Of a stretch of DNA of 64,000 nucleotides, positions 1 to 12,800 are shown piece after piece. Location of the stretch: assembly GCA_037576215.1 (NCBI GenBank), contig JBANDB010000010.1:1302001-1366000 (forward strand). The letters run 5' to 3'. A program made the translations under genes and the position numbers. Below the pieces are notes generated by a model that had not been told where the DNA came from, did not search any database, and saw only the letters and a list, made by a program, of their open reading frames with translations. The DNA is from Armillaria gallica. Its lineage: Eukaryota; Basidiomycota; Agaricomycetes; Agaricales; Physalacriaceae. The first letter of the stretch is position 1. Each line of letters starts with the position of its first letter.

Positions 1-1018
1 AACACTTTGTGAAGTTTCTTCAAACTCGCTAGCTACCAAGTGTTAAATAACTTGATTCACGTCCTCTCGTCCAAAACACAAGCAAGGGTATCATATAAAG
101 ACTACCTTGTTTGTCATCCTCCTGTCATAAATTCGCATACCTGAGGACTTCAAAGGGTAATCCGTAGCTAGGGTTCTGAACTTTAGTCTCTAACACCAAC
201 AGCACACTGTTCCTATAAGTTAGGAACGATACTAATTCGAGTTTCTCTAGATAAGCCAGCTCCATCTCTGCGTTTCTCTAAAGAAAGCACGTGAGCATAG
301 GAAAATATCTTCTACCAGAACCATAGCCAGGATTCCGACACCAAATAGTTCGCGCCGCATCTAGGTCGCCCCCGCTCAGCATACACCCACGTTTACGCAC
401 CTTTTCCCTTCCAGGAAAGTTTGCGTACATACCTTGAGCCTCTGAACAGCCTTCAGAGAATCATAACAAAGCGTAGCAACACGTCGCTACACCACCAGGA
501 AGTTACAGTCATCGCACGGAGGTGCAAGACTAGACTCGCTAGAACCTGCCTTCAGATTCTGTGTTTGACTACACTTGCCGTTACAGGTCTTGTGTTTTCT
601 GCCTGCAGGAGTCTTTAGGTTCATCACCGCACATGGCAAACCTTTATTTCAAACAAGAAGTCCTTTAGTTGATGATGAAAATATTAGACTGCGCTGCTTG
701 TTGAACCAATTGCATATAGCTAGTGAATACAAGAGATATCAATAACGGATACTGTGCATCAGTACCATTCTAAGGTTCAGAACAGCTGCAAAACTGAGAG
801 ATAGTCCTGATCTCTGCGCCTAGGTTGACGGTTTTAGTTGATACGTCATTGCATAATATAGGAAACAACTAACAGTGCATCAAATACAAAAGGAAGAATG
901 CCACGACATCATTGAACATCCTTTCGACGACAGTGGAATAGTGTCTGAAGAGGACTAAGCCTGTGCCGCTAATCGCACTGGTGAGCTTCAAAGAAGCAGA
1001 AACGGCAGAACATGTTGT
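1..1018. other. no gene recognised (left edge)
   Basis: I see no convincing gene here. A 65-codon plus-strand frame at 421-618 ends in a hydrophobic stretch, but it has no recognisable motif and no splice context that extends it. The stretch may be intergenic DNA or the remains of an older gene. No terminal repeats or target duplications were found by eye. Confidence 0.4.
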
Positions 1019-1439
1019 TTACAATGTATTTTTTGCAGCATTGCCAAACGACACTAGCAACAGCAAGCATGCAGTGACGAAAGCACCGGAGAAGAAGGTA
1101 GTCCACAATAAACTGGTATTATGATCGGACATGTCGAGGGAGGCAATAAAAGGAAGGATCTCCGAAATGTATTCCAAGGGAATGTAGACGTTCTGTCCTT
1201 CATGACCTGCAAGAGTCATAGTAAGATGTGTGGCTTGTCCTAAGTAGGAGTCAACGTCGCAGCTGCAGATGTTCGCGCAAATCTTATACGAGTCTTTTAG
1301 TATAAAGGAACAAGATACGGAGAGGTGCCAAGCTAACCCTTTTAGGCAAAGCCAATAACGTATCACGTCGTTTAACAACGAGGTATGAGCGAGTCTCCAG
1401 CCCAAGTACTGCGGCATGGGTGACATCGGAATAGTCCAT
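1019..1439 (-). CDS. small putative C-terminal membrane protein (paralogue of 6561-7209)
   Basis: A candidate first exon runs from the ATG at 1439 to 1338 and ends at a GTTAGC donor. A TTTTAG-side acceptor near 1294 would open the second exon, which ends in a TAA at 1019. The first exon contains a YLVVKRRDTLLALPK stretch. The second contains LAGHEGQNVYIPLEYISEIL followed by a hydrophobic segment of about 20 residues close to the C terminus. The same order (LVILKGGKCLALPK, then GLCGHIGHVV, then LPFVSSLEL, then membrane segment) is seen in the plus-strand gene at 6.6-7.2 kb, so the two are paralogues. The reading phase across the intron is not resolved: the most obvious splice does not join the two frames, so the gene may be broken. 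Function unknown. Confidence 0.45.
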
Positions 1440-2222
1440 ATCAGTGGTGAGGACAACAATGAAGGGGGAAGGTAAGGAATCGAATTGGAACCGACACCTT
1501 TAAATACGGCGCAAGGCGAGAGAGACAAAGGAAGAGCAGGAACAAGCCGGCATCGCTGAACAAAGGGAATGGAAAGAATCGCAGACCATAGTATTGCCTC
1601 GCGAAAGGATATATGACTTCCCCCCACCCTCCTTTCCTAAAAATGCCATGTCCTTCAAGCGTAGTCTTTCACTGTATGTCTGGATGGAAATTGAAAAAAG
1701 TCTACTGGCAACTCGAAGATTAGCCCTCGCCAATCTGATGGTAACTCGGCATAACGGACCGGATGTGAGTAAGTAACCGGGAGACTTGGCCGTTTTCTTT
1801 TTAGCTTTTTAGCGACCGCTTGCTACTACTACACCTACTTCAACTTAGTGTACGGCAAGCACTCAGTGGGATACTCGGAGTATCCTGTCTTCAGTCTGGC
1901 TCGGTGCTGTGATTGTGTAGTGATTTGTCCTTAAATATGTTGCTGCATGGCTGACCATGGCCTGCCAAGGGGGCAATCATATCCAGTGTGATTCGTCGAA
2001 CATCGCCTTGTCGATGACGATCTGTGCATGCGACAACCATAAGCATCTTCTTGGTATCAAATTGGAAAATACATAGCGGTATCACCCATACAAGAAAATG
2101 TGTCATGTTTGCCCTGAAGATATACTTCCTTTGTTTTCTTGTTTTGGACACATGGGAGGTACCTTTCTTTCACTCAGCCATACCCTCGTACCCTCAAGTA
2201 TCAAGTATTCCCGTTCGTTACC
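1440..2222. other. intergenic stretch between two divergent genes
   Basis: The stretch separates the minus-strand gene ending upstream from the plus-strand WD40 gene. Short overlapping frames occur on both strands, with no motif or splice-consistent extension. It presumably holds the promoters of both neighbours; I could not assign a TATA box with confidence. Confidence 0.35.
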
Positions 2223-3871
2223 ATGTCAGATGCAGATGAATATCGCTGCCTTTGATGCCTCAAAGGACATAATGGACCTGTCAACTGTCTACTATTCTAC
2301 CAAAATGGCGATATGTTGGCTAGCGGAGGTATGTGCCAACTTTGGTGGCTGTGAATTTGCACATCGACTAATGCAGGACCAGGGGATGACCAATGCGTTC
2401 GGTGCTGGGAGATCAATACGGGTCGGTGTCGCCAAGAGCTCAACGACGATCGCTGGGCCCAGGTCACTGCCCTTGATTTCCTTCAGGAAGACCGACACCT
2501 CAACCTTTCTCCGATCCTTTTCATTGGAACTGCGAGGGGAGTTATGTCTATGTATCCGTTTTCCAATGCCTCAAAGGTATGGCTGTCTCATTCAAAGATC
2601 TTCCAGCTTCTGACGTCCTTTTTCTTAGGGCTTCAACTGACAGACATCATCTATGGCAAAGGTCTTCGACTTTAATGATTCCATCGAAGTTCAGGCACTG
2701 GACTCGTTAAATCAAAGACTGGCAGTCGCCAGCCATTCTGGTCGTGTTAAAATGTTCAAAATTGATTGCCAGAAAAGTAGGAGATCATGATACACCTTTT
2801 CCTTCACAAGTTACCGATGATTCTATCCAGATGTCTTAGAGTCTTTGTGGACCTTCGAGGTCACCACCGATATTCCTCGCAGCCTTCTCTTTTATGAAAA
2901 TGAAAACCAGCAGGTTCTGATCCATACATTGTGTGTAGGTCGGGTGTAAGTTTCCGTGAATTTGTTTCCTCTGATGATGTGAGTTGACTCATTGTGTTCT
3001 GCTGTAGTTTATGCCGGGAGGCAAATACTGGAAGCGCTGTGTCAGAAGACAGACTGGATGGTGGCATGTAAGTAATTTCTGGACCCCTGTGCCTATGACG
3101 TTGTCACTCACTCTTTCTCGTTAGCGGAAGTGGGGCGCTCTCTCCGGATGGTCAGATCTCAGCTGTTCACGACATCTCCAATGCTCAGTTTGATTTGTAT
3201 GATCCACCTATCTCTGTCAAGTCTTCGAAGACTATGTCTCTCCCTTCAAATGTTCTGATGGTGAAACATTGTCTCTTCGCTGAAGAGGGAGGATGCCAAC
3301 TGGTTTTCGGCGGAGACGAGGGGTGTGCTTTTGTGTGGGACATTGGCACTGGAAATCATGTTCAGCGTCTTGACCATAAAGAGGGTAAGTCCATGGCTGC
3401 TTGAGAAACCTGGTGTTATTTGCTAATGGCCGATGACAATGCAGATTCAGGAACAATCTATTCGGTAGCGGTAAGTCCCACGCAGTTGTTGCTTGAGGGC
3501 TTACATGAATTCGGGAGTCTAACAGACATTTTCTTCTTCTGATCGGTATTTCATCGCCAGCGGTGAAGCAACAAAGGATTCTGAGATATATGTCTGGAGT
3601 AAACCTGTGAGTCTCTGTTGCCTCGTATGCCGTTAGCTAGCTGATCGTAGCTCAACAGACAGAGAGAGTGCGGCTTATGCAGGAACAAGAGATGGCGGAG
3701 GCTGCTCGAGCCGAAGAACAAGCTAATGAGCTGCAACAAGCCCAAGCGATACAGGCTGCTCAAGACGGTGAATTGGCGCGCCTGGGTCAGATGGTGCAGT
3801 GGATGGTGTTTTCATTTTTAGGTGCTACTATGTTCAGGCTGTTATCGGTGTGGTGGTACATTTGGCATTAG
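2223..3871 (+). pseudogene. WD40-repeat protein with C-terminal coiled coil and membrane segment, probably inactivated
   Basis: WD40 repeats form a beta-propeller scaffold. The exons I can place are 2223-2328, 2377-2576, 2629 onward, then a segment ending near 2948, one around 3010-3068, one from 3125 to 3384, and 3445-3470, 3536-3606 and 3659-3871, separated by introns of about 50 bp with GT-AG ends. WD-type signatures include LKGHNGPVNCLLFYQNGDML, CVRCWEINTG, CAFVWDIGTG and SEIYVWSKP. The last exon encodes a heptad-like segment rich in Glu, Ala and Gln, then a hydrophobic segment (VFSFLGATMFRLL) ending five residues after a WWYIWH-like tail. Two in-frame TGA codons, in exon 1 (LTGAC context after about 10 codons) and at the start of exon 3, break the frame. 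Both could be former CGA codons. A second WD40 gene lies at the right edge of the window. Confidence 0.7.
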
Positions 3872-3959
3872 GATAGATAACATGTATTGATGACAAATGG
3901 ATGATGATTTATGCAAGAAATGCAAAGGAAAATATATACTGTGCGCACTGGGAGTTGAA

Positions 3960-5545
3960 CATAGATGTGAAGGGAGACGCGTAACCGCAGCGTCAGAATA
4001 GGGAGTCACGACAATGATGTCACTACCTGGGTTCTTCCATCGCTTCTCCCTTGATCAAGATCTGGTAACAGCCGCTTCTCCAGCCTCTCCGCTTTTTCTA
4101 CCTCCTCCCACCATCTCCCAGCAGGACACTCGGCATGTCCTGCATTAGTCCCAGCTCGGTGCCGTGACTATTTCTCGCTCTCCTCACCGTGTCGTCCGTC
4201 AGCGTACATCGATGCCGAACACCCAACTTGAATCCCTAATATCAAGATATCATTGCAGGTCCGTCGAAATATATCTGTTGTATTATGGCTCTATAGCTCA
4301 TCGACTCCACAGGCTGTAATGCCCAGATGTGTTTCTCCACACGATGGGGACCGTCAGGAATAGGTTTGAACATATCTGTGATACATACATATACTATGCA
4401 ATCTACGGCGATATCAGGGCTGCCAAATGTGTATTTTGTTGGATGTCTAATTCAAGTTGAACAGCTTACACTGTGATGTGTATCTCAATTCTAAAACTCA
4501 GCTTCCAGGCTACCTTTCTATCCATCGTTCACACCGTGATGATACCGTTACGTGTTCACTACCATCCTGTCCCCACAGCCAGCTCAGCCAGTGCAGGTGG
4601 ATGGAACAGCGAGCACATTGGACAAACTGGACCAACTTCTGCACCTTCCCTAAACAATGCGTGTCTTCGGATTACTGTGGTTATAAACCGGGTCTGGGAG
4701 GGCGGAGCCTTGACATTTCGTGAGAAGCGTGGGGTTGCTATATTCTAAATGTGTTAATTCTTGAGGGATAGCGAAACATCTATACTCTTATTGCAAGGTG
4801 AGGCCATTTAGCTACTTCTTTGGTCTGAACTGCACACTGATGGACAGGCCGATGTCATCCTAGGGTCTTGTCAAACTCGCCAGGAGTTCTCTCCTAGACA
4901 TTTCCAGGGAATAGGGCACAAAATAGTGCAGATAGTATACATAGTAAGCTCAGTGCCATTACACAAATGGCCCGAGTTTGAGACTTCATTAAGGTTCAAG
5001 GAATCAACACCTACATAAATGAAATTACATACCACCGCGTGAAGAGTAGCAACGTTGATGCATGGTATTCTCCCTCTCACTGTCGCCATCGTCTCCTAGG
5101 ACCCAGGGCATCCCGACTCTGGGCATCACTCTGAGCATGTCGACTCTGGAACTTCACCCACGGAGACCGTCGGGGATAAGGTTGAACGCGATATTTGCGA
5201 TGATCATTCAAGGGTCGCCAAACTTGCACCATTCGCCAATCTTCTGACCCAGAGTCCTCAGCATCAGGTCTGCTACGATCCGTAGATTCGACATGGCACG
5301 TTTCCTCAATTTATGGATTTGCCATCTTTACATACCATCATCTGCTGACCCGTTGACTCACTTCGACCCAGACCGTTTCTTAGGGTGTCTTCTATATGTC
5401 CTTGGGTCTTGGCAATTTTCCATTGAAGAGCCAGTGGTTCCTCCACTCGCATTCTACCGTGTTTTCTGGGAGTCACTCTCCTACAGTTGCGGCGCTCAGT
5501 GTTACCCACTCTCTCCACCATCGGATTTGGTTTTCTTCGAGTAGT
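3960..5545 (+). repeat. dispersed repeat family, copy R1
   Basis: Shares long stretches, in inverted orientation, with 17465-18540. Examples are the segment around 4080-4600 (with the GGGACACTCGG-type block and the CCACAGGCTGTAATGC block) and the segment around 5230-5500. Between about 4607 and 5225 this copy carries extra DNA absent from the other one, part of which (about 5130-5230) is a partial duplicate of 4340-4440. No coding capacity is recognised, and the open frames are not conserved between copies. It could be a degenerate LTR or a non-autonomous transposon; I could not fix its ends. Confidence 0.6.
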
Positions 5546-6560
5546 GTGTGTTAATTTCAAAACGTATTTCATCTGCGACACATATCGCCTTTCCACTTTT
5601 CACTTTGTGATAACGCGATAGTCAACCTGAAAACTATTAGGACTAATGTTTGTCTCAACCCCATGGCAGCCATCCATTGGCGTTTGGACCCATGTTGATG
5701 TGAGAGGCCTCATCGCCCTGAGACGCCAGGCAGTCTGGATAATCTGAGCCGCCAGGTATGTTCATAGCTCTCTCTCGGCCTACTTGCTACATAGTATCAG
5801 GTCCCAAATCCACAGCTAGCTTCAGCGTCTATAACTGATTCTGTCCGATGGGTTGTCATTCTCAATGTCTCTGTTAGTCTTCCTAACAGCCTTTTCCAAG
5901 TTGTACATTATGTAGTCTTTCTGAATCAAGCTTGTGGGTTCGCAATTCCTATACCTCCAGTTCACTACTTGCTTTCTTTGTCCACTTAACAATGATTGGT
6001 TGTCCTCAGTCATCGTCATCGCAATTTTTTCCGTTGTTCACATTCTAGGGTAAATGGCCAAATTGGAAAATTTTACACATCTATTCTTCGAACTGCACTC
6101 ACCGACATCTATTGCTAGGTATGGGCACTAAAGTGTTAAAGGATCAAGTAATGTATATTATAGATGAAAAGAGCAATAGGCTCTTGGTCTGTTGTGGACT
6201 GATGCAGATAGATGGCTAAGACTCTGCATCCAGTATTGACCAGGTAAAGCATCAACGGACCTCAAATAGTGTATTTGCAAGGCATGGTATTGAGTGAACA
6301 TTTGAAGTATTCTAGCGATGTAGTAACATTTAAATATCCAGGTTGAGTTCGGATGCATACGGAACTCGAAGCAACATCACGAGCGGCTATTCTGTCGACT
6401 CGAAGCATGTGTAATGGTTATTGATTGGGCCGGAAATTGCCTATAGCTGCCGAAACAGCTTTGCCGTTCCCTTTGTACTTGTCCACTTATAAAGACTGAA
6501 GACCAAATTTCATGCTCGCTCTCACTCGGTCATCTGCACCTTTCAGTTTCCTGCACTATC
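5546..6560. other. no gene recognised
   Basis: About 1 kb without a supportable gene. Short frames occur on both strands. The 3' half would contain the promoter of the membrane-protein gene that starts at 6561. Confidence 0.35.
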
Positions 6561-7209
6561 ATGTCCATGACTATTTCTGATGAGGCTCCCCCTTTCCAAA
6601 ATGACTCGGAGTGAAGATTCCCTTTGGTAATTCTCAAAGGAGGAAAGTGTCTCGCCCTTCCTAAGTATCTGTTCACATCGCGGGTAAGCTGTTGCCGTTG
6701 TACGCTGTGCATAGGTGTAACACTTCTTTCACAGTATTTCGCGTACGATTTGAATTGTTGTTTCGATGAATTTACGCAGGGCAGAAGTGTCGTCACCAAA
6801 GGGCTTTGTGGACACATAGGACATGTGGTTATAGTCCTGCTCCAGTTTTGGGAGGACATGCTCCCTTTTGTTTCTTCCTTGGAGCTTGACCAGGCCACCA
6901 AAGGATCGAAGTTTACATTCTTGAAGAACATTGCCACCGCTGCTGCTGCTGCTGCTATTCTCTATGTTATTGTCTTCTATGGGATAAAGTTCTCATTGAG
7001 GTGTGCCTGCTTTCTATGTGTTCACACTCTCCATGACATCCAGCATTAGGAACAAAGAATCAAGCGCTCTGGCAACATTGAATGAGGAGGTGAGCGGCCT
7101 TGGCTTCACTGTCATTGCTGCGATGTTCGCGATCGCGGAGTGTTTCCTCATGTGGTACATTCTCACTTCCGAGAGGGAGGATCTAGGCTTACCTCCATCT
7201 TACAACTAA
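6561..7209 (+). pseudogene. small two-segment membrane protein, paralogue of the gene at 1.0-1.4 kb
   Basis: The start is ATG at 6561 (MSMTISDEAPPFQ). An intron with a GTAAGC donor at 6684 and a CACAG acceptor ending at 6734 fits well. Downstream, a frame reads LPFVSSLELDQ, then an alanine-rich hydrophobic helix (IATAAAAAAILYVIVFYGI). After a frame change near 7000 comes a second hydrophobic helix (GFTVIAAMFAIAECFLMWYI) and a short tail ending at 7209. The change of frame near 7000 and the TGA shortly after the first exon suggest a broken copy or an unrecognised small intron. The order of conserved blocks matches the minus-strand gene at 1.0-1.4 kb. Function unknown. Confidence 0.5.
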
Positions 7210-7555
7210 TGAAGTCAGTGGATGTAGATATGAATTTATTGAACATATCCCCGTACAAGTCCAAATAGTGTGATAGCAGCAGTTACTGATTATCCTTGAA
7301 CATCAGTTTTGCTATCGTCTGTGTCAAACTTTGGCAGGCCATCATAGTTCTTCAAGTTATGGGTCTATGCAACCTGAAACTACTATGGTGGTTGCATGAT
7401 AGCAAACAACGTATATTGCGCGTTACAGTCTAACCGCCCTGCAAGAAATGAATAGAACAGTAGCCTAGGAATGGACAGTCAGAAGTGAGGTATCGGCATC
7501 AGAGCATAAGATATTCACTGCGGACTGCAAGACGCAGATAATCGTAGATCACATA
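7210..7555. other. no gene recognised
   Basis: Short non-coding stretch between the membrane-protein gene and the repeat copy; nothing recognisable. Confidence 0.35.
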
Positions 7556-8315
7556 GTATGTGTATACAGACACCACATAGAAATCCCATACCTTATGGTT
7601 CCCTTTGTCAATGGGTCGAGAGATGCTCGCCGCTGAGGGTGTTGCTGAGGGTGTCGCCCAGCGTCCGAGCACCACAGCCTGTGGATGTGATGAATAATGG
7701 AGTCAGGATGCAGTGAATAAATTTCGACGGACCTGCGACGGTATCCCGATATCAGTAAATGGGCGTTCGGCATTGATGTACATTGGACAGACAACACGGT
7801 GAGGAGAGTAAGAAACAGTCGCAGCACCGAGCTGAGACTGAACACAGGACACACCGAGTGTCCCGCTGGGAGATGGTGGGAGGAGGTAGAAAAAAGTGGA
7901 GAAGATACGATGACTGGTTGTGATGTCATCATCATTATTACGTGTCTCACTTGGCGCCGGGTTCGACTCCCAGTGGGTGCAGTTCTCTCCGCAAGTTTGA
8001 ACTTGCCCACGTACCCACGTGAGTCTGACAAATACGGCATTCACCGCCAGCAATCATCAATGCAACTTGCATTGGTTCCCTTCTCTGAGCAGGAGACTCG
8101 GTGTCTCCCTGCTCCAGTCAAAGCTCAGTGCTTTGATATTCTCCAATGAATGTGATATGTCTTGGTAGCTTGAACGCCTCCCAGCACACCATACGGTTCA
8201 AACGGTATTATATATTTTTTCTACCAATCTACCTTCTAATAATCTACGTTGGAAAAAGTGCTCGTATCCTCTATCAATGTCAGCAGTGGGCCTCGGATGT
8301 GGTCTTGAGATGCAG
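7556..8315 (-). repeat. dispersed repeat family, copy R3 (inverted partner of 13490-14303)
   Basis: About 760 bp that match 13490-14303 in reverse orientation over almost the whole length, by eye well above 85 percent identity. The match runs from the TGGTGTCTGTATA block at one end to the GACATTGATAGAGGATAC block at the other. The internal block with GGGACACTCGG and TACCTCCTCCCACC is shared with the copies at 3.96 kb and 17.9 kb. The partner copy carries a roughly 45-bp tandem duplication of the CAGCTCGGTGCTGCG block that this copy lacks. An internal GGGTTCGACTCCC resembles a tRNA B box, but no matching A box is clear. Confidence 0.7.
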
Positions 8316-9127
8316 TTTCAGCATGTCCTGAATGGGCCAGAATGGGACGATTGGCCTGTCCCTCCACAAGAGCATGGTAGTCAATCCTTGGTGTGATCGG
8401 TGGAAGAGGTCGTGATGCGAACTTTTGGAATTCGATGCAAGGTGAGATGAGAGGGAAATGGTTGTTGATGTGAGGTGTGAGGCTCATGGTACAGGTCAGG
8501 TAGGAGTGGGACCTTTGTGTTAGGCCGCTCCTTTTGATTCTTAAATATAGTGCCGTCGCAAACATTCTTCATTGTCAATGGTGTCACATGGTGGTCCCTT
8601 CGCGACAGCAGTGGTACCCTCCATTGTTGATACACCGTGCTCAAAGGGCACTTTGTGTTTGCCTATACTATAATGAGCTCATAATGGCTAGCGCTCGTGC
8701 TCTTGTTCCACATTAGGCACTTCTTACTTTGTCAATTCTACATGCAGGCCAGTGTCTGTGATACATGATGAACATGCGGTCTTGGGCCTTTTCTCAACCT
8801 CCGTCCCCCTGTACGTAGGTTTGCAGACCTGGCAATACCTGAATTTAAATTCCGTCTCTATCGTCGTTCACTCAAACATGTGTTCAATTTTGAGGACAAG
8901 AAGAAACAGCCTGATAGGACCACTAGTGGGCGTAATGAGATTGAGAGAGACCCCTTCTGTGACTGTTCAATCGTTCAATCATTGAGTTTTCATAGCCACC
9001 CATACAACCGGCGAATTTGAAACACAAATTGAAGATCGCTACCTGAGATCATGTAACAGACGTGCCTAAAACTAATTGAAAACATGCCCAAGCGCTGGAT
9101 CTCTAAGAATGACCAAGATGGATGACG
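8316..9127. other. no gene recognised
   Basis: Open frames on both strands are short and unconserved. Part of 8316-8560 may continue the neighbouring repeat, but I could not align it with the partner copy. Confidence 0.3.
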
Positions 9128-9276
9128 AGTATCACTGAGCGCCACAACGTATGAAGTTGTGACTCGCAGAAAAGGCGGTAGAATACGACTGGAGGAACCA
9201 CCGGTGTTTCGAAAGGAACGGCGAAGTGGGAAGAAGATAGCAATGATCACTGCCATTACGGGCACAACACAAGGCC
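9128..9276 (-). repeat. fragment of the dispersed repeat family
   Basis: Matches 17522-17655 closely, including GGAACCACCGGTG and the block GATAGCAATGATCACTGCC; it also resembles part of copy R1 (about 5430-5500). Flanking DNA up to about 9640 has weaker similarity that I could not delimit. Confidence 0.55.
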
Positions 9277-9805
9277 ATCAATGCCACTCCTGCTGCTAAT
9301 TTTGACGTCCCATACGTCTCACGAAATACTATCAGACGTGCGAATCCTCTCACTCAGGGCAAGCCTGGAGAACACGACAGAAGAGGGTGTTCCTGAATTG
9401 ACTTTCAGGTTGGGTCCAACGGCAAGGCACCAAGAGTATGTAGAAGTTGTAATGGTTCAGCTCCAATGGAGTCAACGGGTTGCCAGAAGGTGGTATAAAC
9501 GGGCCAGCCTGCAAACGAAGTGACACAAATACAGTAACACTCATGAACCGCACCAAGGAACTGAGCTATCCTGAATCTACAGACTGGAGTGGCCCTGATG
9601 CTGGGAAGCAGACTGTAAATCTGAGCACCCATTCACCGAGAAGAGATGTGCAATGAAAATGATACTGATGCATGATTATGATGTGTCTCGCTTCACAGCT
9701 CTCCAATGGGTGAGATTTTAATTAATTAGGTACCTAATTCATGTAATATACTCCAAATCATGTTACTGAGATCTAGTATTTAGATAAAAAGACTCCTTCA
9801 TCCAC

Positions 9806-12800
9806 TCAGTACTTGTCATGATCATCAGGGTCAACCGGGCCCACAAGCCACACTTTGTCATAAAAGTTCTCCGGAAGATTTGCAATCGGATGACGCAAAG
9901 TCGTGGCCACTTGGCAGTCAGGCTTTTGGTAAGGGAGTCAAGTCTTGCTCGTGCTCGGCTCACCAGCGTGAAAAGACAGCTCAGACATCTCTATGTCTTT
10001 GTCCACGTTGAAACAGTTGAAGAAATCGATATCCATAGGATCTGGTGTTGCTTGTCGTGGCTTATTTAAAGGCGGGTGTTGTCTGTAGTGCGGAGCGGGC
10101 CCCTAGAGGTCAATAAGGATGAGTCATCATATAACAACCAAGCAACACCATACTTACCTGTGAAAATCTATCTATTTGATTGTCAAAATCATGGGCTGCT
10201 TGTTGTCTTCGAGACTGTGCCAAGTGTCTCCTTGGGATAGAGGGGCGCGTGTCCTAACGCACATCAATGCAAGTAGAGATCAAAGTGACAATGGCAACAT
10301 ACAGCCCTGTGATTGAAATTGACGACCTCAGGCTATTCTTCTAAGCGCTTTTTCAACGATGCATTTTCAACTGTTAACACTTGGTCTCTACTCTTGCATG
10401 CTTGGACTTCAGCTTCAGCAGCCTTAACATGGTTTTTCAGTTTTCCAAACTGGTCTGCTGCCAAATTTCTGGCTTCTTCATGGCGCTTCTCCCATTTTTT
10501 CTCCATGGTAGAAGTCTCTTGGTTGACGGCCTCCCGAAACTGTAGTCAAATTGAACGATCTCGCTTCGTGACGATCGCTCAAAAGAGCTCACCTTTGCTT
10601 CGTTTTCCTCGACAAGTTCCTGTCGCTTGCGTTTCACCTGTTCATGATTATTATTAATATACAATTGACGATCACATCTGGCAACATACCCATCTATCAA
10701 CCTCTGCTGAAACCATAGCTTCAAACTAGATCAAATACATTGGTGTTTAACACATACACATAATTGAACACCATGCGCACCTTGTCATCTAATTCCTTCT
10801 GTTTCTGCAAAACCTTCAAGTCAAACTTGAACAGCAAATGCAAGTCAGCAAAAGAGACATTATGATATGCCAACTTATACACACCAATGTCTCGAGTTCC
10901 CTCTTTCGTGCCTCATGCTGTCAGCTGATTTAGACAGTATGATGCCAAGCTGTGATGAGACGCGCCTGTTTATCCAGTTCTCCCATCTTGGAGTTGACCT
11001 CTTTGTCGTACTTTTAAGACAGTCAGGAAAGGAAACTCACAGTTGATAAGCCATACCAATGCTTTGAGATCCTTGTATCGTGTATTGTACTGTCGACAAT
11101 GCGGTTAGAAAGCAGAAGATACTAAAAGAAACTATGAAAAAATACATCGGCATCCTGCTCTTCTTTTCTCTTGCTGAGTTGTTCATTGAACTAGTAGTAG
11201 GTAGGGTGGTCAGCAACTAGTCTAATGAGAGGTTGTTCCTACCTTTTTATCGAGTTCATTGAACCTCAGTTGAACCTTAAACATATAGAGATGATCAGAG
11301 AAAATGAAATGTTGACGCTCAGTCGGGTGACCCACCTGCTTTTCCACCTGCTCATCCATCTTACGCTGCACCATTTCATGTTCCTTGGTGGCCTGAATTG
11401 ACCCATTATCAGCTCATGTGGTCCAAAGGTTTGATTGAAATCCTCACTTCCATCTCGAGCTCCTTCTTTCGTGCCTCAGTCTAAAGGGTGTTCAGATAAT
11501 ACACAAAGGTTTATGGGGATCATGGCACCTTTTGCGTGACCTGCTCCTCGATAAGCTGATTACCCTTTTCATTCAACATCTGTTGCACCCTAGCCTCATC
11601 CTAACCCGGGTATTGGTGATCAATAGGAGACGATATTCCAAGCGATGTACTACTTCCTCTTGCTGTTCATTGGCCTCCTTAAGCTGTGTCTGGAGGTCTT
11701 CATTTTCCCGGCGCAAAGTGCTGATATGCACTTGTAATGAATCGGTTTCCCTGGCAGCCTGAGCGATGTTAGCTCTGCAAAAGTACAGATGGAACGTGTG
11801 AAAGCACCTGGGCCCTGTATGCCTCTAGATCTGCTGATGTTTTGTCATTTTAGATAGCAAGTCTTTATGAACCAGGCATGCCATTGGCAGGAAGTAAGAA
11901 CTGACCTCGTTTGAAAGACGCTGTATGTCTTGAAGTCAATCGTTGACCGTCTGGCCAAGTTCGCCAGCCTGCGCTTTCCAGTATTCAGAGTCACGCAGTG
12001 CCTCTGCCAGTTGACGAGCACGGTCTTCATTCTTCTTCTCAGCTTCACTTAACAAGAGTGCCACCTTCTCTGCTTTGCGCCGGTCTTCCTCTTCTCTGTG
12101 GCTATGTTGCGAATCTTCTTCGTTTTCATGCAGTCGTCTTTCAGGTTGGCTATTCAGGGAATTGAGGTTATCGCGCGTACACTCCGCCTCCTTCACCAGA
12201 CCTTGCAACCTCTCTATCTCAGTCTTGGTCTGAGTCTCATATTGATGATGCTCGTGCACATTTTTGTCCTTTTCTTCCGTAATCCGTTGAAGTTGGCCTG
12301 CAAGTTCCCTGGCCTGCTGCTCCCAATCTTCCCGGGCATGCTGAGCCTCCTCTAGTTCATGGCTCTGCATATCGTTCAGCACAAATGGTAGCTGGATACC
12401 ATAAAGAATGTTCACCTTGGTCTCTAGCTCACAATTGGCGTATTCAGATGCTACTTCCATCTGCGCCTGCGTATCTGTCAAGATACCCTGTTGATGATCT
12501 CTCTACGGGTGACATTTAGAACTTTACATGGTATGAATGAAAGAAACTGACTTCATGTCGAGTGCTATTGAGCTGCTCTGCGAGTTGTTGAATATGCGCA
12601 GCTGCTTCGTGTGTACCGAATTCCGGCTGAGCATGAAGCCGTGTCTGATGAAAGAGGGTCCATTTAATAACATAGCAGGATATTGCCGCTGATCTCACCT
12701 TGTGCGCTTGGCCACCATCGGCCTCAGCATTTGCGGTTCGTTTTACGCCCTATGATATATGAGAGCAAGTCAAATGAGGGAGGGTTATGTGACGCTTACG

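Noticed and set aside
6530..6937. Minus-strand frame of 135 codons
   Set aside because: Opposite the membrane-protein gene, whose plus-strand blocks and intron match the paralogue at 1 kb; treated as a shadow.
7960..7990. Possible SINE or tRNA: GGGTTCGACTCCC in the dispersed repeat
   Set aside because: It resembles a B box, but no A box at a suitable distance and no cloverleaf is visible. The partner copy has only a partly matching box.
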